From positions 1,922,001 through 1,986,000 of the forward strand of contig NZ_JQCR01000003.1 in NCBI RefSeq assembly GCF_000757885.1: 64,000 nt of DNA, given 5' to 3'. The position numbers and the translations under genes are program-made. Origin of the DNA: Paenibacillus wynnii (GTDB lineage: Bacteria; Bacillota; Bacilli; Paenibacillales; Paenibacillaceae). The stretch's first letter is position 1; each line of letters opens with the position of its first letter. Below the pieces are notes generated by a model. It did no database searches. It was not told the DNA's origin and saw only the letters and a list, made by a program, of their open reading frames with translations. Below are positions 40,563 to 49,527 of this stretch, piece by piece.

Positions 40563-41729
40563 TTATTCCTTCTTCTCTTCGGTTTTTTCTTCAATCTGAA
40601 GATACAAACCGGAACGGAAGCGGAACCACTGATAAACATGAGTGACTACCACTTTTAACACCGCGTAGCCGGGTACCGCGAGAATAATGCCTAAGATCCC
40701 GAACATTTTTCCCGCGAAAATAATGACAAAGATAATGGTAATCGGATGAATCTTCAGGGACTTGCCCATGATTTGCGGAGAGATAAACTTCCCTTCAATT
40801 AACTGAACCGCTGTCCAGACGATGATCATTTTGAGCAACATGAATGGTGAGGTTACCATGGCTACAACTAATGCCGGGGTAATAGCAATTGCCGGTCCCA
40901 GATAAGGTACAATCGCTGTACAGGCAGCGGCAATAGCAAGCACCAGTGAATACTCGAGTCCGATAATTAAATATCCTACATACAGCAGAGCCCCGATACA
41001 GCAGCTTACTATGATTTGTCCGCGTATGTAAGACGCCACTTGACTGTTCATTTCTGACATCACCATTTGGGTCTGCGGCTGCAGCCTTGTTGGGACGAAT
41101 TTCAGTATGAAATCCGGCAATCTTTTTCCATCCCGAAGCAGGTAAAATAAGATAAACGGAGTAGTGATTACCGCCAAAACGATCTCCGTAAGCGTCCCCA
41201 CAAAGTTACCGACACCGTTCAGCGCATTGTTCAGGAACGTCGTAACCCAAGTTGTAACCCGGCTAGTAATATCGGTGACGTCAGTGCCAACATTTTGCTG
41301 AATTTTATCGAACAATTCGCTTCCTGTAAGGCTGATGAACTCCTCTTGTATCTGGTTACTGTACCTTGGGAAGTTATCAATGAGTCCAAGGAGCTGGCTG
41401 CGAATCATAGGAATAACTGTTAACAGAAACAATGTAATAATACCGGCTATAACGAGATATAGACTAATAATTCCATAAATGCGCTTTACTTTACTTCTCT
41501 TTTCCAACCGGTCCACCAGCGGATTGAGCAAGTAATAAGCGATGCCTGATAGAAGCATGGGTGCAGCAACCGTGTGGAGCAATACAGATATAGGCTCAAA
41601 GATGAAGGGTACTTTTGAAAACACCAGAACGTTAATTCCTATTAACAGTAATATAAGTAAAAACACAACGAATCTATTGTTCAAAAAAAACTTTTTGAAC
41701 TTCTCCGGCCACACTTGCAGCCTCTCCAT
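40563..41729 (-). CDS. AI-2E family (YtvI/TqsA-like) membrane transporter
   Basis: This 388-residue protein has about eight membrane helices and the AI-2E transporter signatures ITTPFILFYLLRDGK, IGLEYSLVLAIAAACTAIVPYLGPAI and LIEGKFISPQIMGKSLKIHP. The family contains exporters of quite different substrates, including Na+/H+ antiporters, so AI-2 transport is not implied. It starts after AAGGGGG and leads the three-gene unit. Confidence 0.9.
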   Translation of the reverse strand: MERLQVWPEKFKKFFLNNRFVVFLLILLLIGINVLVFSKVPFIFEPISVLLHTVAAPMLLSGIAYYLLNPLVDRLEKRSKVKRIYGIISLYLVIAGIITLFLLTVIPMIRSQLLGLIDNFPRYSNQIQEEFISLTGSELFDKIQQNVGTDVTDITSRVTTWVTTFLNNALNGVGNFVGTLTEIVLAVITTPFILFYLLRDGKRLPDFILKFVPTRLQPQTQMVMSEMNSQVASYIRGQIIVSCCIGALLYVGYLIIGLEYSLVLAIAAACTAIVPYLGPAIAITPALVVAMVTSPFMLLKMIIVWTAVQLIEGKFISPQIMGKSLKIHPITIIFVIIFAGKMFGILGIILAVPGYAVLKVVVTHVYQWFRFRSGLYLQIEEKTEEKKE

Positions 41730-41857
41730 TTCTCTAGCCCCCTTAAATCAAGCACTTAGTTGTATAAAATAAGCGTTGCTATTATATGTCTAAACAGCAT
41801 AGTCAACATAAGGACCGCAAGTCAAATTTTTCAGGGGCATTCATCCATTCGTTTGCC

Positions 41858-42667
41858 TTAATCAAATTTAATTTCCGCCATCTTGCCCTTCTCAACAAAA
41901 CCTATCGACTGATAAACCTTATTCGAATCCGGATTTTTGGCATCTGCATAAAGCATCGGAGTGACGTTCTCTCGAAGCAGCATCTCACAGATCTCAGCCA
42001 CAGTTGCACTGGCGTACCCTCGCTTACGATAAGCTCGCGGTGTATATACTTCGTTAATACGGCCATGACTAACACTTCGATGGGCTATTTTTGCCATAGA
42101 GACCGGGGTATCCTTCACCATCCATAAGTATAAGTGACCGGATCGGGCTGCTTCTTCTGCCATAGAGAGGAAATTTTGCGGAGTAGCCGGCATTCCAAAC
42201 GCATCCTCAGAGAATCCTGCCATAAATTCAGCAATTATTTCGGAGTGCTCCTCATTCGCTTGCAGCAGATTCCCATCGACATTCTCAGGCTTGATTAACA
42301 CCTGACAGTGATAGGATACCAGTATCATTTTCGTATGGAAGGATGTTTCTCTACCCTCGCAAAAAGATTCTGCGAATAACCTCGCCGTACTGGGTTCCGC
42401 AGTTATTCCCGGAAAGGCCGTGCCCTTTACATGTTGCACAAGGTCTTCTATCCGAAGCTTCCATTGATCAGACTCTAACTCCCTAGAAACCCATAACCAA
42501 GGATTATAACCCTTTGATTGCGTGAAGATCAGTTGATCATCGACGGATTTAATCTTGAGAGAATCTTCAAACCTACTAATCATGTGGATCAGATTATGTT
42601 CAAGTTCATCCTTTACGAAAGCCTCGCTACGCAGAACTCTATCATCAGCAGTATATTTCTCAAACAT
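41858..42667 (-). CDS. GNAT family N-acetyltransferase
   Basis: This 269-residue protein has a C-terminal GNAT domain (about 130-265): PVSMAKIAHRS, the acetyl-CoA loop RAYRKRGYASATVAEICEML and DAKNPDSNKVYQSIGF. The N-terminal half is a degenerate GNAT-like or substrate-binding region. The acceptor is unknown. An AGGGGGG site precedes the ATG. It is a single gene. Confidence 0.88.
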   Translation of the reverse strand: MFEKYTADDRVLRSEAFVKDELEHNLIHMISRFEDSLKIKSVDDQLIFTQSKGYNPWLWVSRELESDQWKLRIEDLVQHVKGTAFPGITAEPSTARLFAESFCEGRETSFHTKMILVSYHCQVLIKPENVDGNLLQANEEHSEIIAEFMAGFSEDAFGMPATPQNFLSMAEEAARSGHLYLWMVKDTPVSMAKIAHRSVSHGRINEVYTPRAYRKRGYASATVAEICEMLLRENVTPMLYADAKNPDSNKVYQSIGFVEKGKMAEIKFD

Positions 42668-42725
42668 AATAGCCCCCCTGAAAATTCCTATCCTTCAATC
42701 ATAATCCTCTTCTTCCTAAAAATAA

Positions 42726-42766
42726 ACAGCCTAAGCGCCGAAAGATCTCCGATGCTTAAGCTGTAG
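42726..42766 (-). terminator. Terminator of the polysaccharide-utilisation cluster
   Basis: ACAGCTTAAGC pairs with GCGCTTAGGCTGT-like sequence on the minus strand, then TTTATTTTT. It lies 35 nt past the DUF2264 gene stop. Confidence 0.75.
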
Positions 42767-42800
42767 GTCATGAGTCCATATATTGTGAGAATTCCATACC

Positions 42801-44675
42801 TTATTTGCTGACTAATTTTGAATCCAAGGTTAGATTAAGGACCTTCCCATTCTGTGTCCGAATTGTGATCTCATGATCACATACTTCGACGTTTAACCGC
42901 TCATTGGGTTGATCCAACAGGTTTGTGCCTGCGGCTTGACCCGGTTCACCATAGATAGCAGCAACAAGCCAATGCGTTCCGGGTGAGAGTGAGGCTAGAA
43001 GCGTTGGAATTACAGTGCGCGGCTGCAGAATGTTGGTGTTCGTATGCGGGCGGATAAGCTGAGCTTCATTATATCCAGCCAGATTGAGAATCCCGCTTCC
43101 TCCAAGACTGCAAAGAGCGGTAATTCCAGGTCCATTTTCCGGTTTAATCTCCCTAAGATCAGGTTCAATACTTAAGGCAAAACCTCCCTCAGCGGCTTCC
43201 AAGGACCTCGCTGTCTGCACTCGGTGAATGCGGATATGCCAAGGGAGACCTGCCACGACCCAGGTTTGTACTTCTACATCCGACCAGGGCTTCCATTTTG
43301 CAAAGAGGACATTGTCTTCGATCTGCGATACTTCATTCTGTCTTCTCACCCGGAATAGATTATCACCGGCCTCGCTTAGGGCCAGCATGGAGTCGAATGC
43401 TCCCTGGGCAAGTCCCCATTCCGAACGCGGTACGCTGAAGCCAAAAGCCGTTGAATACGCAAACTTCTCATATTTGGCCGAGGTGTGTGTATGTTCGTTT
43501 GTCGTAAGATGGCCGCTGTTAAAGGCTGTTACATGTCCGGTTTCATTTTGCCGGCAAATTACCAGGTGTGCGGGCTTTTGTACAGATAATTCTGCCTGTT
43601 CAGGAAGAGGCAGCTCTTCCGACTGCCAGAAGAGATGATCATCCGGCAGTGCCAACGGAAGAAATGCCTTCATCGCCCAATAAGGAGAACCCGGTGAATT
43701 ATAATTCTCGGCCATTACTAGATTAGGATAGGTATACCCTATGGTTAGAACCCCTTCTGCATCAAATATCCCCTGCTGAAACCACCATCTTAAATTACGA
43801 AGGATAAGTCCCTTTAGAACTCCGGGGGATAAGACATCTACTTCGGCGTAGGCAAGCGCCCCCCAGAAGGCAGACTGCGAAAATCGGTAGGCGAGGCTTC
43901 TTCCATAGGGAAGTGCGGAGCCGTCCCGTGCAAACCACTGAAGGAACTCTACTGCGAACCTGCCCGCCCGTTCCTTGAACAATTGAGCCCGCACGGGGTC
44001 CTCGTCTCCCATAAGTCTGGCATATAACAGACCGTAATAGTGGAGAGCAAACGGAACATAATAATCGATATGTCCGCCGACACCGTCACTGTACCAGCCC
44101 TCGAATAAATAAAAATCATCGATCCTCCGCAGATTGCGCTCCAGCTGCTCGGCATCATAGTCAAGACCAGCTTTGCGGAACCCCATGTTGACCAATATAT
44201 TAAAAAAGAGCCAATTGCAGTCATAACATGGATGCGAATTGATTTGATTCAGCCATTGATAGAGATTGGAACGCTCCGCTTCATTCAGCGGCCCCCAAAT
44301 CCGTTCTGGAATCAAGGACAAGCCGTAACCAAACGCCGCCATTTCAACTAGACGCTGATCATAATCCGCAACCTCTCCCCAATACTCTGTATGCTCGGGG
44401 TTGGTTCCGTTACGTATGCCTTCCAAACACCAGTCCCAGTGCTCATCTTCTCCCCCTCCTGCCACTAAAGGGACGATTCCCCATAGAACCCGAGAGAAGC
44501 CTTCCATCTCTGCAATGGAGGGACCATAATGAACACCTGTTCTTCCCAGTCTCAAACGAGCACGACCCTCGCTGTAATAGGGTTTCAGAGGATTTATAAG
44601 CTGCCGACAAGCTTCCTGTAAATCGGCCTTGGTAATTAGCGGATTCGTTGTGATTGTTCCCCTTTGGTTACTCAT
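42801..44675 (-). CDS. DUF2264 domain protein, candidate glycan-active enzyme
   Basis: This 624-residue cytoplasmic protein has an N-terminal alpha/alpha-toroid of the DUF2264 family (GIVPLVAGGGEDEH, YQWLNQINSHPCYDCNWLFFNILVN, DGVGGHIDYYVPFALHYYGL) and a C-terminal beta-sandwich region (residues about 380-620, with FNSGHLTTNEHTHTSAKYEK). The fold is like that of heparinase II/III-type lyases and some glycoside hydrolases. It has no signal peptide. It is the last gene of the cluster, 230 nt behind GH88, and may act on oligosaccharides with uronic acid. The ATG of 44673-44675 lies after GGAG. The reaction is not known from sequence. Confidence 0.82.
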   Translation of the reverse strand: MSNQRGTITTNPLITKADLQEACRQLINPLKPYYSEGRARLRLGRTGVHYGPSIAEMEGFSRVLWGIVPLVAGGGEDEHWDWCLEGIRNGTNPEHTEYWGEVADYDQRLVEMAAFGYGLSLIPERIWGPLNEAERSNLYQWLNQINSHPCYDCNWLFFNILVNMGFRKAGLDYDAEQLERNLRRIDDFYLFEGWYSDGVGGHIDYYVPFALHYYGLLYARLMGDEDPVRAQLFKERAGRFAVEFLQWFARDGSALPYGRSLAYRFSQSAFWGALAYAEVDVLSPGVLKGLILRNLRWWFQQGIFDAEGVLTIGYTYPNLVMAENYNSPGSPYWAMKAFLPLALPDDHLFWQSEELPLPEQAELSVQKPAHLVICRQNETGHVTAFNSGHLTTNEHTHTSAKYEKFAYSTAFGFSVPRSEWGLAQGAFDSMLALSEAGDNLFRVRRQNEVSQIEDNVLFAKWKPWSDVEVQTWVVAGLPWHIRIHRVQTARSLEAAEGGFALSIEPDLREIKPENGPGITALCSLGGSGILNLAGYNEAQLIRPHTNTNILQPRTVIPTLLASLSPGTHWLVAAIYGEPGQAAGTNLLDQPNERLNVEVCDHEITIRTQNGKVLNLTLDSKLVSK

Positions 44676-44917
44676 CCTCACCACTCCACTCCTAATCGTT
44701 ATACGAAGCTGTGCTCCGCTTCCGTTAGTTGCATTCTGCGCAACTATTTCAGGCTCAACAAGCAGAAATCTCAGTTTAGTTGCATATTCTGCAATTAAAC
44801 TTCCAGAATGAAGCCTTACACGCCAAAAATTCAGAATATAATTGCAGAAAGTGCAGTTATATTCTTTTAGTCGAAGTAAAAGGTAAATATAGATGTACTT
44901 TGTGCAATTAAACCAGC
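44676..44917. other. Intergenic region with four TGCA-type quasi-palindromes
   Basis: The space between the DUF2264 and GH88 genes contains TTGCATTCTGCGCAA (44729-44743), TTGCATATTCTGCAA (44780-44794), TTGCAGAAAGTGCAG (44842-44856) and TGTACTTTGTGCA (44894-44906), spaced 51, 62 and 52 nt. The last matches the core of the 52-bp array near 5.7 kb on the other strand. I see no promoter that stands out. Confidence 0.8.
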
Positions 44918-46054
44918 TTACTCCCAGTAAAACGGGCCTTTGTCCTTCAGACGGGCCAAGCCTTCGACATAGAAAAAATCCCCGTAGATCAAAGGTACGT
45001 CAATGTTCTGTCCGGCCGGATAGTTGCTTGTACCGTGGAGAATCATCCCTTCCTCAGCGTCATTTCCCCAAGTCCCGTAATTGCGATACAAAGACTCCAA
45101 AATTTTGGTTGCAGGCTCACGGTATACAGGAGCCTCTAACTCTCCGACTTTATCGGCTAAGAGGAGTAAACCGCTTGCGGCACAGGCACCCGCCGAGGAA
45201 TCGCGGAAATCTCTCTCTTCAAGCGGTGCCCGAAAATCCCAATGAGGCACATGATCCTCTGGCAAACGAGCTAAAAAGAAATGAGCGACTTTCTGAGCCG
45301 CATAAAGATACTCTAACTTGTCTGTGTGGTGGTAGGCTAAGGTCAGCCCGTAAATGGCCCAAGCCGTTCCCCGGGACCATGCGGAGTCTGCAGCATACCC
45401 TTGACCGCCAATCCCTTCAATGAACTCTCCAGTCTCCGAATCAAAGCGAACAATATGATACACTGAGCCGTCCGGACGAATAAAGTGCTTCACCACAGTA
45501 TCCATATGCGATTCAGCTATATGACGGTAACGCGGATCCCCACTGACTTCCGAAGCCCAGAATAGGAGAGGCATGTTCATAGCACAGTCGATAATGGCAT
45601 AACCCCGGTTATCTTCACCTTCGAACCATGGATTCCACGCCCGAATAAAGCTCCCCTTCAAATTGAATCGGGCGGCCAGAAAATTCGCAGCTTTCATTGC
45701 TCTGACCTTCGAAATTTCATTCCCAAGCAATTTATAGGATGCTACGCTAGTCAAGGTCCACATAAAACCAAGATCATGATCCAGACGGACATATTCGTTA
45801 AGCACATCATCCAACCGCTCCTCACATTGCTCTGCGAGAGTTCTTAACGTGTCATTCCGACTTTCATTGAACAACAGCCACAGCTGTCCCGGCCAGAAAC
45901 CGGCGGTCCACCAATAAGGCTCCTCCAAGACATATCTTCCGCCTTGACTGGCATGCGGAAACCCTGCACCAATCCTTACGCTGTTGTGCAATGTTTTTTC
46001 CAATGCCTGCTTCCAGGCTTCTTCTACCCAATCCGGCTTTATTTCCGTTGACAT
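44918..46054 (-). CDS. Unsaturated glucuronyl hydrolase (GH88)
   Basis: This 378-residue cytoplasmic enzyme releases 4-deoxy-uronate from the unsaturated oligosaccharides left by polysaccharide lyases. The alpha/alpha-barrel motifs include PYWWTAGFWPGQLWLL, the two expected catalytic Asp regions RLDHDLGFMW and IIDCAMNMPLLFW, and DSAWSRGTAWAIYGL. I placed the start at the ATG of 46052-46054, which falls 19 nt behind the heparinase-like stop; a longer frame overlaps that gene. It marks the locus as one for uronate-containing glycans. Confidence 0.92.
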   Translation of the reverse strand: MSTEIKPDWVEEAWKQALEKTLHNSVRIGAGFPHASQGGRYVLEEPYWWTAGFWPGQLWLLFNESRNDTLRTLAEQCEERLDDVLNEYVRLDHDLGFMWTLTSVASYKLLGNEISKVRAMKAANFLAARFNLKGSFIRAWNPWFEGEDNRGYAIIDCAMNMPLLFWASEVSGDPRYRHIAESHMDTVVKHFIRPDGSVYHIVRFDSETGEFIEGIGGQGYAADSAWSRGTAWAIYGLTLAYHHTDKLEYLYAAQKVAHFFLARLPEDHVPHWDFRAPLEERDFRDSSAGACAASGLLLLADKVGELEAPVYREPATKILESLYRNYGTWGNDAEEGMILHGTSNYPAGQNIDVPLIYGDFFYVEGLARLKDKGPFYWE

Positions 46055-46073
46055 TTTATCCAACCGCCATTCC

Positions 46074-47888
46074 CTATTTAAGATTATTGATGAATTGGAA
46101 TTCAAAAACATAACGTTCATTCTTGGCGGGCTTTAGAGAGTGAAAATCAATGCCCAACCAGGTCTTATGCGCTCCAAAGTGATCCCGGTAAGAATGTTCG
46201 GTAATAATCGGCAGCAACAAGCTGGCATCATAAAGTATTCGGAGTCCTCGGTCATCCTTACCTTTAAGGATCACAGAACCCTTGTCCAGAAGAGGCTGGC
46301 AAAAGGTTACGAACCGCTCAATTAAGGCGGCTGGGGCTTCAGCAAAGTGAAATTCGTCACTCATCGTAAGCGTAGGGAATTCTCTCTTCTGCCATACAAA
46401 GGATCGGTTCAGACTATGGAGATTAGACTGCAGGTACGCCCCCGATAGCTCCAATACCAATACATCCTCCGTCAGACTCGTCTCAGCTTTCAAGACGACA
46501 GCTTTGGCTTCTGCACCAGCAACCTGATATTGACCGTCTATAATCGGTACTGAATGACCCTGTGAACCGTTACAATCATAAGAATACCTCGCCTCACCGA
46601 AGTAAGCGGAGGTGTATTCCCCGCTCCCAAGATCCGATAAATACACAGTTCCATTCCCTAGCAGGATAAATTGTCCCAGGTCATTGTGATTATGGGGTTC
46701 ATCGTTATGCCCCCCCTTAGCTGCAAAGCCGTACGTTCCCGCGTTATCCGCATCCGCATGTCTGGATAAAAGCCACTCTGCATCTGGCAGATAGTAGCTA
46801 GCGGCTCCCCATTCCAAAGGGTCTTTGGTTGTATCTTTCCAAATGAGATTTCGAAAGGCCGGGGCCCACCGGCTGCAATGGTCCTCGTGGTAAGCGGCTC
46901 TTAGAGATAATGGCGGCGCTTGCACATCTGGGTACATCGCAGAAAGATAATGGCTAAGACCCATATGTACACGGCCTTCAGGCTGAGAATCAGAGAAGTT
47001 AGCAATAAGATCTCCGTTTAGAAAACACTTTTGTTGAAACCCAGCTATGCTGTGTACCTTTTCGAGCGCAAATCCATTCAACGCTCCCTTGCTCCGTTTA
47101 CGCAGAAGATCTGCATAATACACGTAATAACCAAAGCCGTAATTCCAATAACCCAAGCCTTCTAGGCAAGCTCCGTCTTCACCAAAACCCTCAAGATAAC
47201 AATTCATACTGACTTGAACTCTCTTGAGAATATCGGTAAGCACTTCTGGATCTTCAAGGATCAGCAGTGCTGCCGAACCTATAGAGCCCGCGCATACGGC
47301 GGCCCAATTATGTGTGGCAGTCTCCCATGAATAGGGGCCATACGTCAGATAAGGCATGAACAATCTCTTACGTACTTCTTCCTGGATGCGGGAATGAAGC
47401 AAGGGAGCCAGGCGATCCCCTAATAATATACGGATCTCACTTAGCGCAAATCCCGTCTCTGCCGAGAACAAATCAATCGTTCTATCCATATTCTCCGTAC
47501 CCAAATGGGCAGGAAGGCACCACGTGAATTCGTTGCAGATGGACCAGAGAATATCCCCAAGCTGGTTCAGGTGCTCCTTCCGTTCAGGCTCTATCAAGGA
47601 AAGAAAAGTAAACGTATTCATCATTCTTCTCCGCTCAAAATAGACACGCTCATATTCGAGTCTGGAGCCTGTAAGGCTGTAAATAGAAAACAACGAATAA
47701 GAGAGTTCAGGAACAGGTACAGCCGATAATCGTTCCCCTTCCTGCCGAATCTCAGAAAGCTCTTTCTCATAAGAAGACGATTCTCTCACTAAGCTCCAGA
47801 AGCTCTCCTGGTCACCGTTCGGATAATAAAGACCCAATTCTGCTTTCTCCATACTAGAAACTATTGCTAAAAGCTCAGACCTCTCCAT
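46074..47888 (-). CDS. Heparinase II/III family protein
   Basis: This 605-residue protein has an N-terminal alpha/alpha-toroid (up to about 340, including NWAAVCAGSIGSAAL and YWNYGFGYYVYYADLL) and a C-terminal beta-sheet domain with GGHNDEPHNHNDLGQFIL, the diagnostic Heparinase_II_III motif. No signal peptide is seen, so it acts on imported fragments. Members cleave heparin-like, alginate-like or other uronate glycans by beta-elimination; the substrate is open. Start ATG 47886-47888 follows GGCGGAAG. It lies 31 nt behind the regulator gene. Confidence 0.88.
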   Translation of the reverse strand: MERSELLAIVSSMEKAELGLYYPNGDQESFWSLVRESSSYEKELSEIRQEGERLSAVPVPELSYSLFSIYSLTGSRLEYERVYFERRRMMNTFTFLSLIEPERKEHLNQLGDILWSICNEFTWCLPAHLGTENMDRTIDLFSAETGFALSEIRILLGDRLAPLLHSRIQEEVRKRLFMPYLTYGPYSWETATHNWAAVCAGSIGSAALLILEDPEVLTDILKRVQVSMNCYLEGFGEDGACLEGLGYWNYGFGYYVYYADLLRKRSKGALNGFALEKVHSIAGFQQKCFLNGDLIANFSDSQPEGRVHMGLSHYLSAMYPDVQAPPLSLRAAYHEDHCSRWAPAFRNLIWKDTTKDPLEWGAASYYLPDAEWLLSRHADADNAGTYGFAAKGGHNDEPHNHNDLGQFILLGNGTVYLSDLGSGEYTSAYFGEARYSYDCNGSQGHSVPIIDGQYQVAGAEAKAVVLKAETSLTEDVLVLELSGAYLQSNLHSLNRSFVWQKREFPTLTMSDEFHFAEAPAALIERFVTFCQPLLDKGSVILKGKDDRGLRILYDASLLLPIITEHSYRDHFGAHKTWLGIDFHSLKPAKNERYVFEFQFINNLK

Positions 47889-47919
47889 CTCACTTCCGCC
47901 TTTCCCAGGAAGACACGAA

Positions 47920-49527
47920 TTATCCACGGTACTCTACCGGAGTTACCCCCGTATGTACCTTGAACGTCTTAATGAAGTAACTCTGGTTGTCATAGCCAAG
48001 CTGCTCGCAGATATCGCCTACGGTGCATTGAGTCCCGTCCAGCAGTTCTTTGGCTCTTTCCATTTTTAACCTTGTTACGTATTCGATAAAGGTTAGACCT
48101 GTTTCCTTCTTGAACAGTCTGCTAAAATAGCTTGCATTCAGATGCAGGTGATCTGCCACCTCATCCAGACTGATCCTCGACCCCAGCCGCAGAGTAACAT
48201 ATCGGCAGGCCTCCGCCACTTCTACTCTTTTACTGGCACCGATTCCGGCTTCTTTAGCAGCAAACACAGATTCAAGATGATTGTTCAACCATTCCCTCAG
48301 CGCTTGAAGTGAATCAATATCGACGATTTCTTTATGCAGGGTATCTGCCGAATAAGCCGGCCGAACCGACTGCAGGGAGTGCAGCTTCAGCTTGAGATCC
48401 AGCAGCAGCTTTAGAGTCCAATCCTTGACTGTCTCCGTAGGATATTTCTCCTCACGAATCTTGGACAGCCACTTTTCTGTCACATCACCGGTCTGAGCCG
48501 GCTGTCTGCCCAACAGTACCTCCCGCAATTCTGTACTTGCTTGGTCATAGTAGGTGAAGAGATTCTGCCTGTTCTCCGTTTCTGATACAGACTTTTTCTT
48601 GGTGATTTCTCCTTGATTCAGATAAAAACGCTGCTCTTCGCTTCCCAATAACTCATTTAAACGCTGCTTCAGCCCTTCCGGTGTATCACTGCCCACTCCG
48701 ATAATGAAAGACATATGAATTTTAAGGACCCTAAGCAGTGTGGACTGAATCATCTTAAGACCGGCTGCGGCATCATCATAGATATTGGACTGAAGTCCGG
48801 GTTTATAAGAAAATAATAAAAAAGAAGCTTTCACATTGTATCCAACGTACAATCCTCTTGGCTGTAGTCCTACAAGGACTTCATTCATGACATTACTTAC
48901 AGCAAAATGCAAGGTCTGATCAGAGGAGAAACGATATTTCACATGACGGTAATCCTCCAGGTACACAATGACAGGCAGGCAGGATTCCCCATTCTCAAAT
49001 AATCCGTACTCCGAAACCTCCGCCCTCCATTTCTCAGGAGAGAGAAGCGGTTGATGTATAAAGTTCTTGAGCGTCTGCTCCTTGCGCAATTCTCGGGTCT
49101 CTCCGAACAAATGCATCATACGGGAAGTCTCCCAGCCCGCTTGGGTCTCCCCATCCATGGTTTCCTTGAACCTGCGCAGCAGCTGCACCAAATCCTCAGG
49201 ATCCAGGGCATCTTTCAGTAAATAGTCCTGTACATTTAGCCGCATGGCTGCCTGAGCATATTGAAATTCATTGTGACAGGACAAAATGGCAATGCGAACT
49301 CCGGGCTTCACTTCCTTAATAAGGGCGGATAGTTCCAATCCATTCATCCGAGGCATCCCGATGTCGGTTATTAAGATATCCGGCATTTCACGTTGTGCAT
49401 GCTCCCAGGCATCCCATCCATTCTCATGCATCCCCATGAGACGGAATCCGAGTTTCTCCCATTGAATAGTCTCGGATAACAACTCAAGGACGGGATAATC
49501 ATCGTCCACCAGCATGACATTATACAT
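47920..49527 (-). CDS. Two-component response regulator, AraC type
   Basis: This 535-residue regulator has a receiver domain (VMLVDDDYPVLELL, DILITDIGMPRMNGLEL, LNVQDYLLKDALDPEDL) and a C-terminal AraC DNA-binding domain (LDEVADHLHLNASYFSRLFKKE; CEQLGYDNQSYFIKTFKVHTG). The ATG at 49525-49527 lies after AGAGGAG and overlaps the kinase stop by 8 nt. It probably controls the importer and hydrolase genes around it. Confidence 0.93.
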   Translation of the reverse strand: MYNVMLVDDDYPVLELLSETIQWEKLGFRLMGMHENGWDAWEHAQREMPDILITDIGMPRMNGLELSALIKEVKPGVRIAILSCHNEFQYAQAAMRLNVQDYLLKDALDPEDLVQLLRRFKETMDGETQAGWETSRMMHLFGETRELRKEQTLKNFIHQPLLSPEKWRAEVSEYGLFENGESCLPVIVYLEDYRHVKYRFSSDQTLHFAVSNVMNEVLVGLQPRGLYVGYNVKASFLLFSYKPGLQSNIYDDAAAGLKMIQSTLLRVLKIHMSFIIGVGSDTPEGLKQRLNELLGSEEQRFYLNQGEITKKKSVSETENRQNLFTYYDQASTELREVLLGRQPAQTGDVTEKWLSKIREEKYPTETVKDWTLKLLLDLKLKLHSLQSVRPAYSADTLHKEIVDIDSLQALREWLNNHLESVFAAKEAGIGASKRVEVAEACRYVTLRLGSRISLDEVADHLHLNASYFSRLFKKETGLTFIEYVTRLKMERAKELLDGTQCTVGDICEQLGYDNQSYFIKTFKVHTGVTPVEYRG

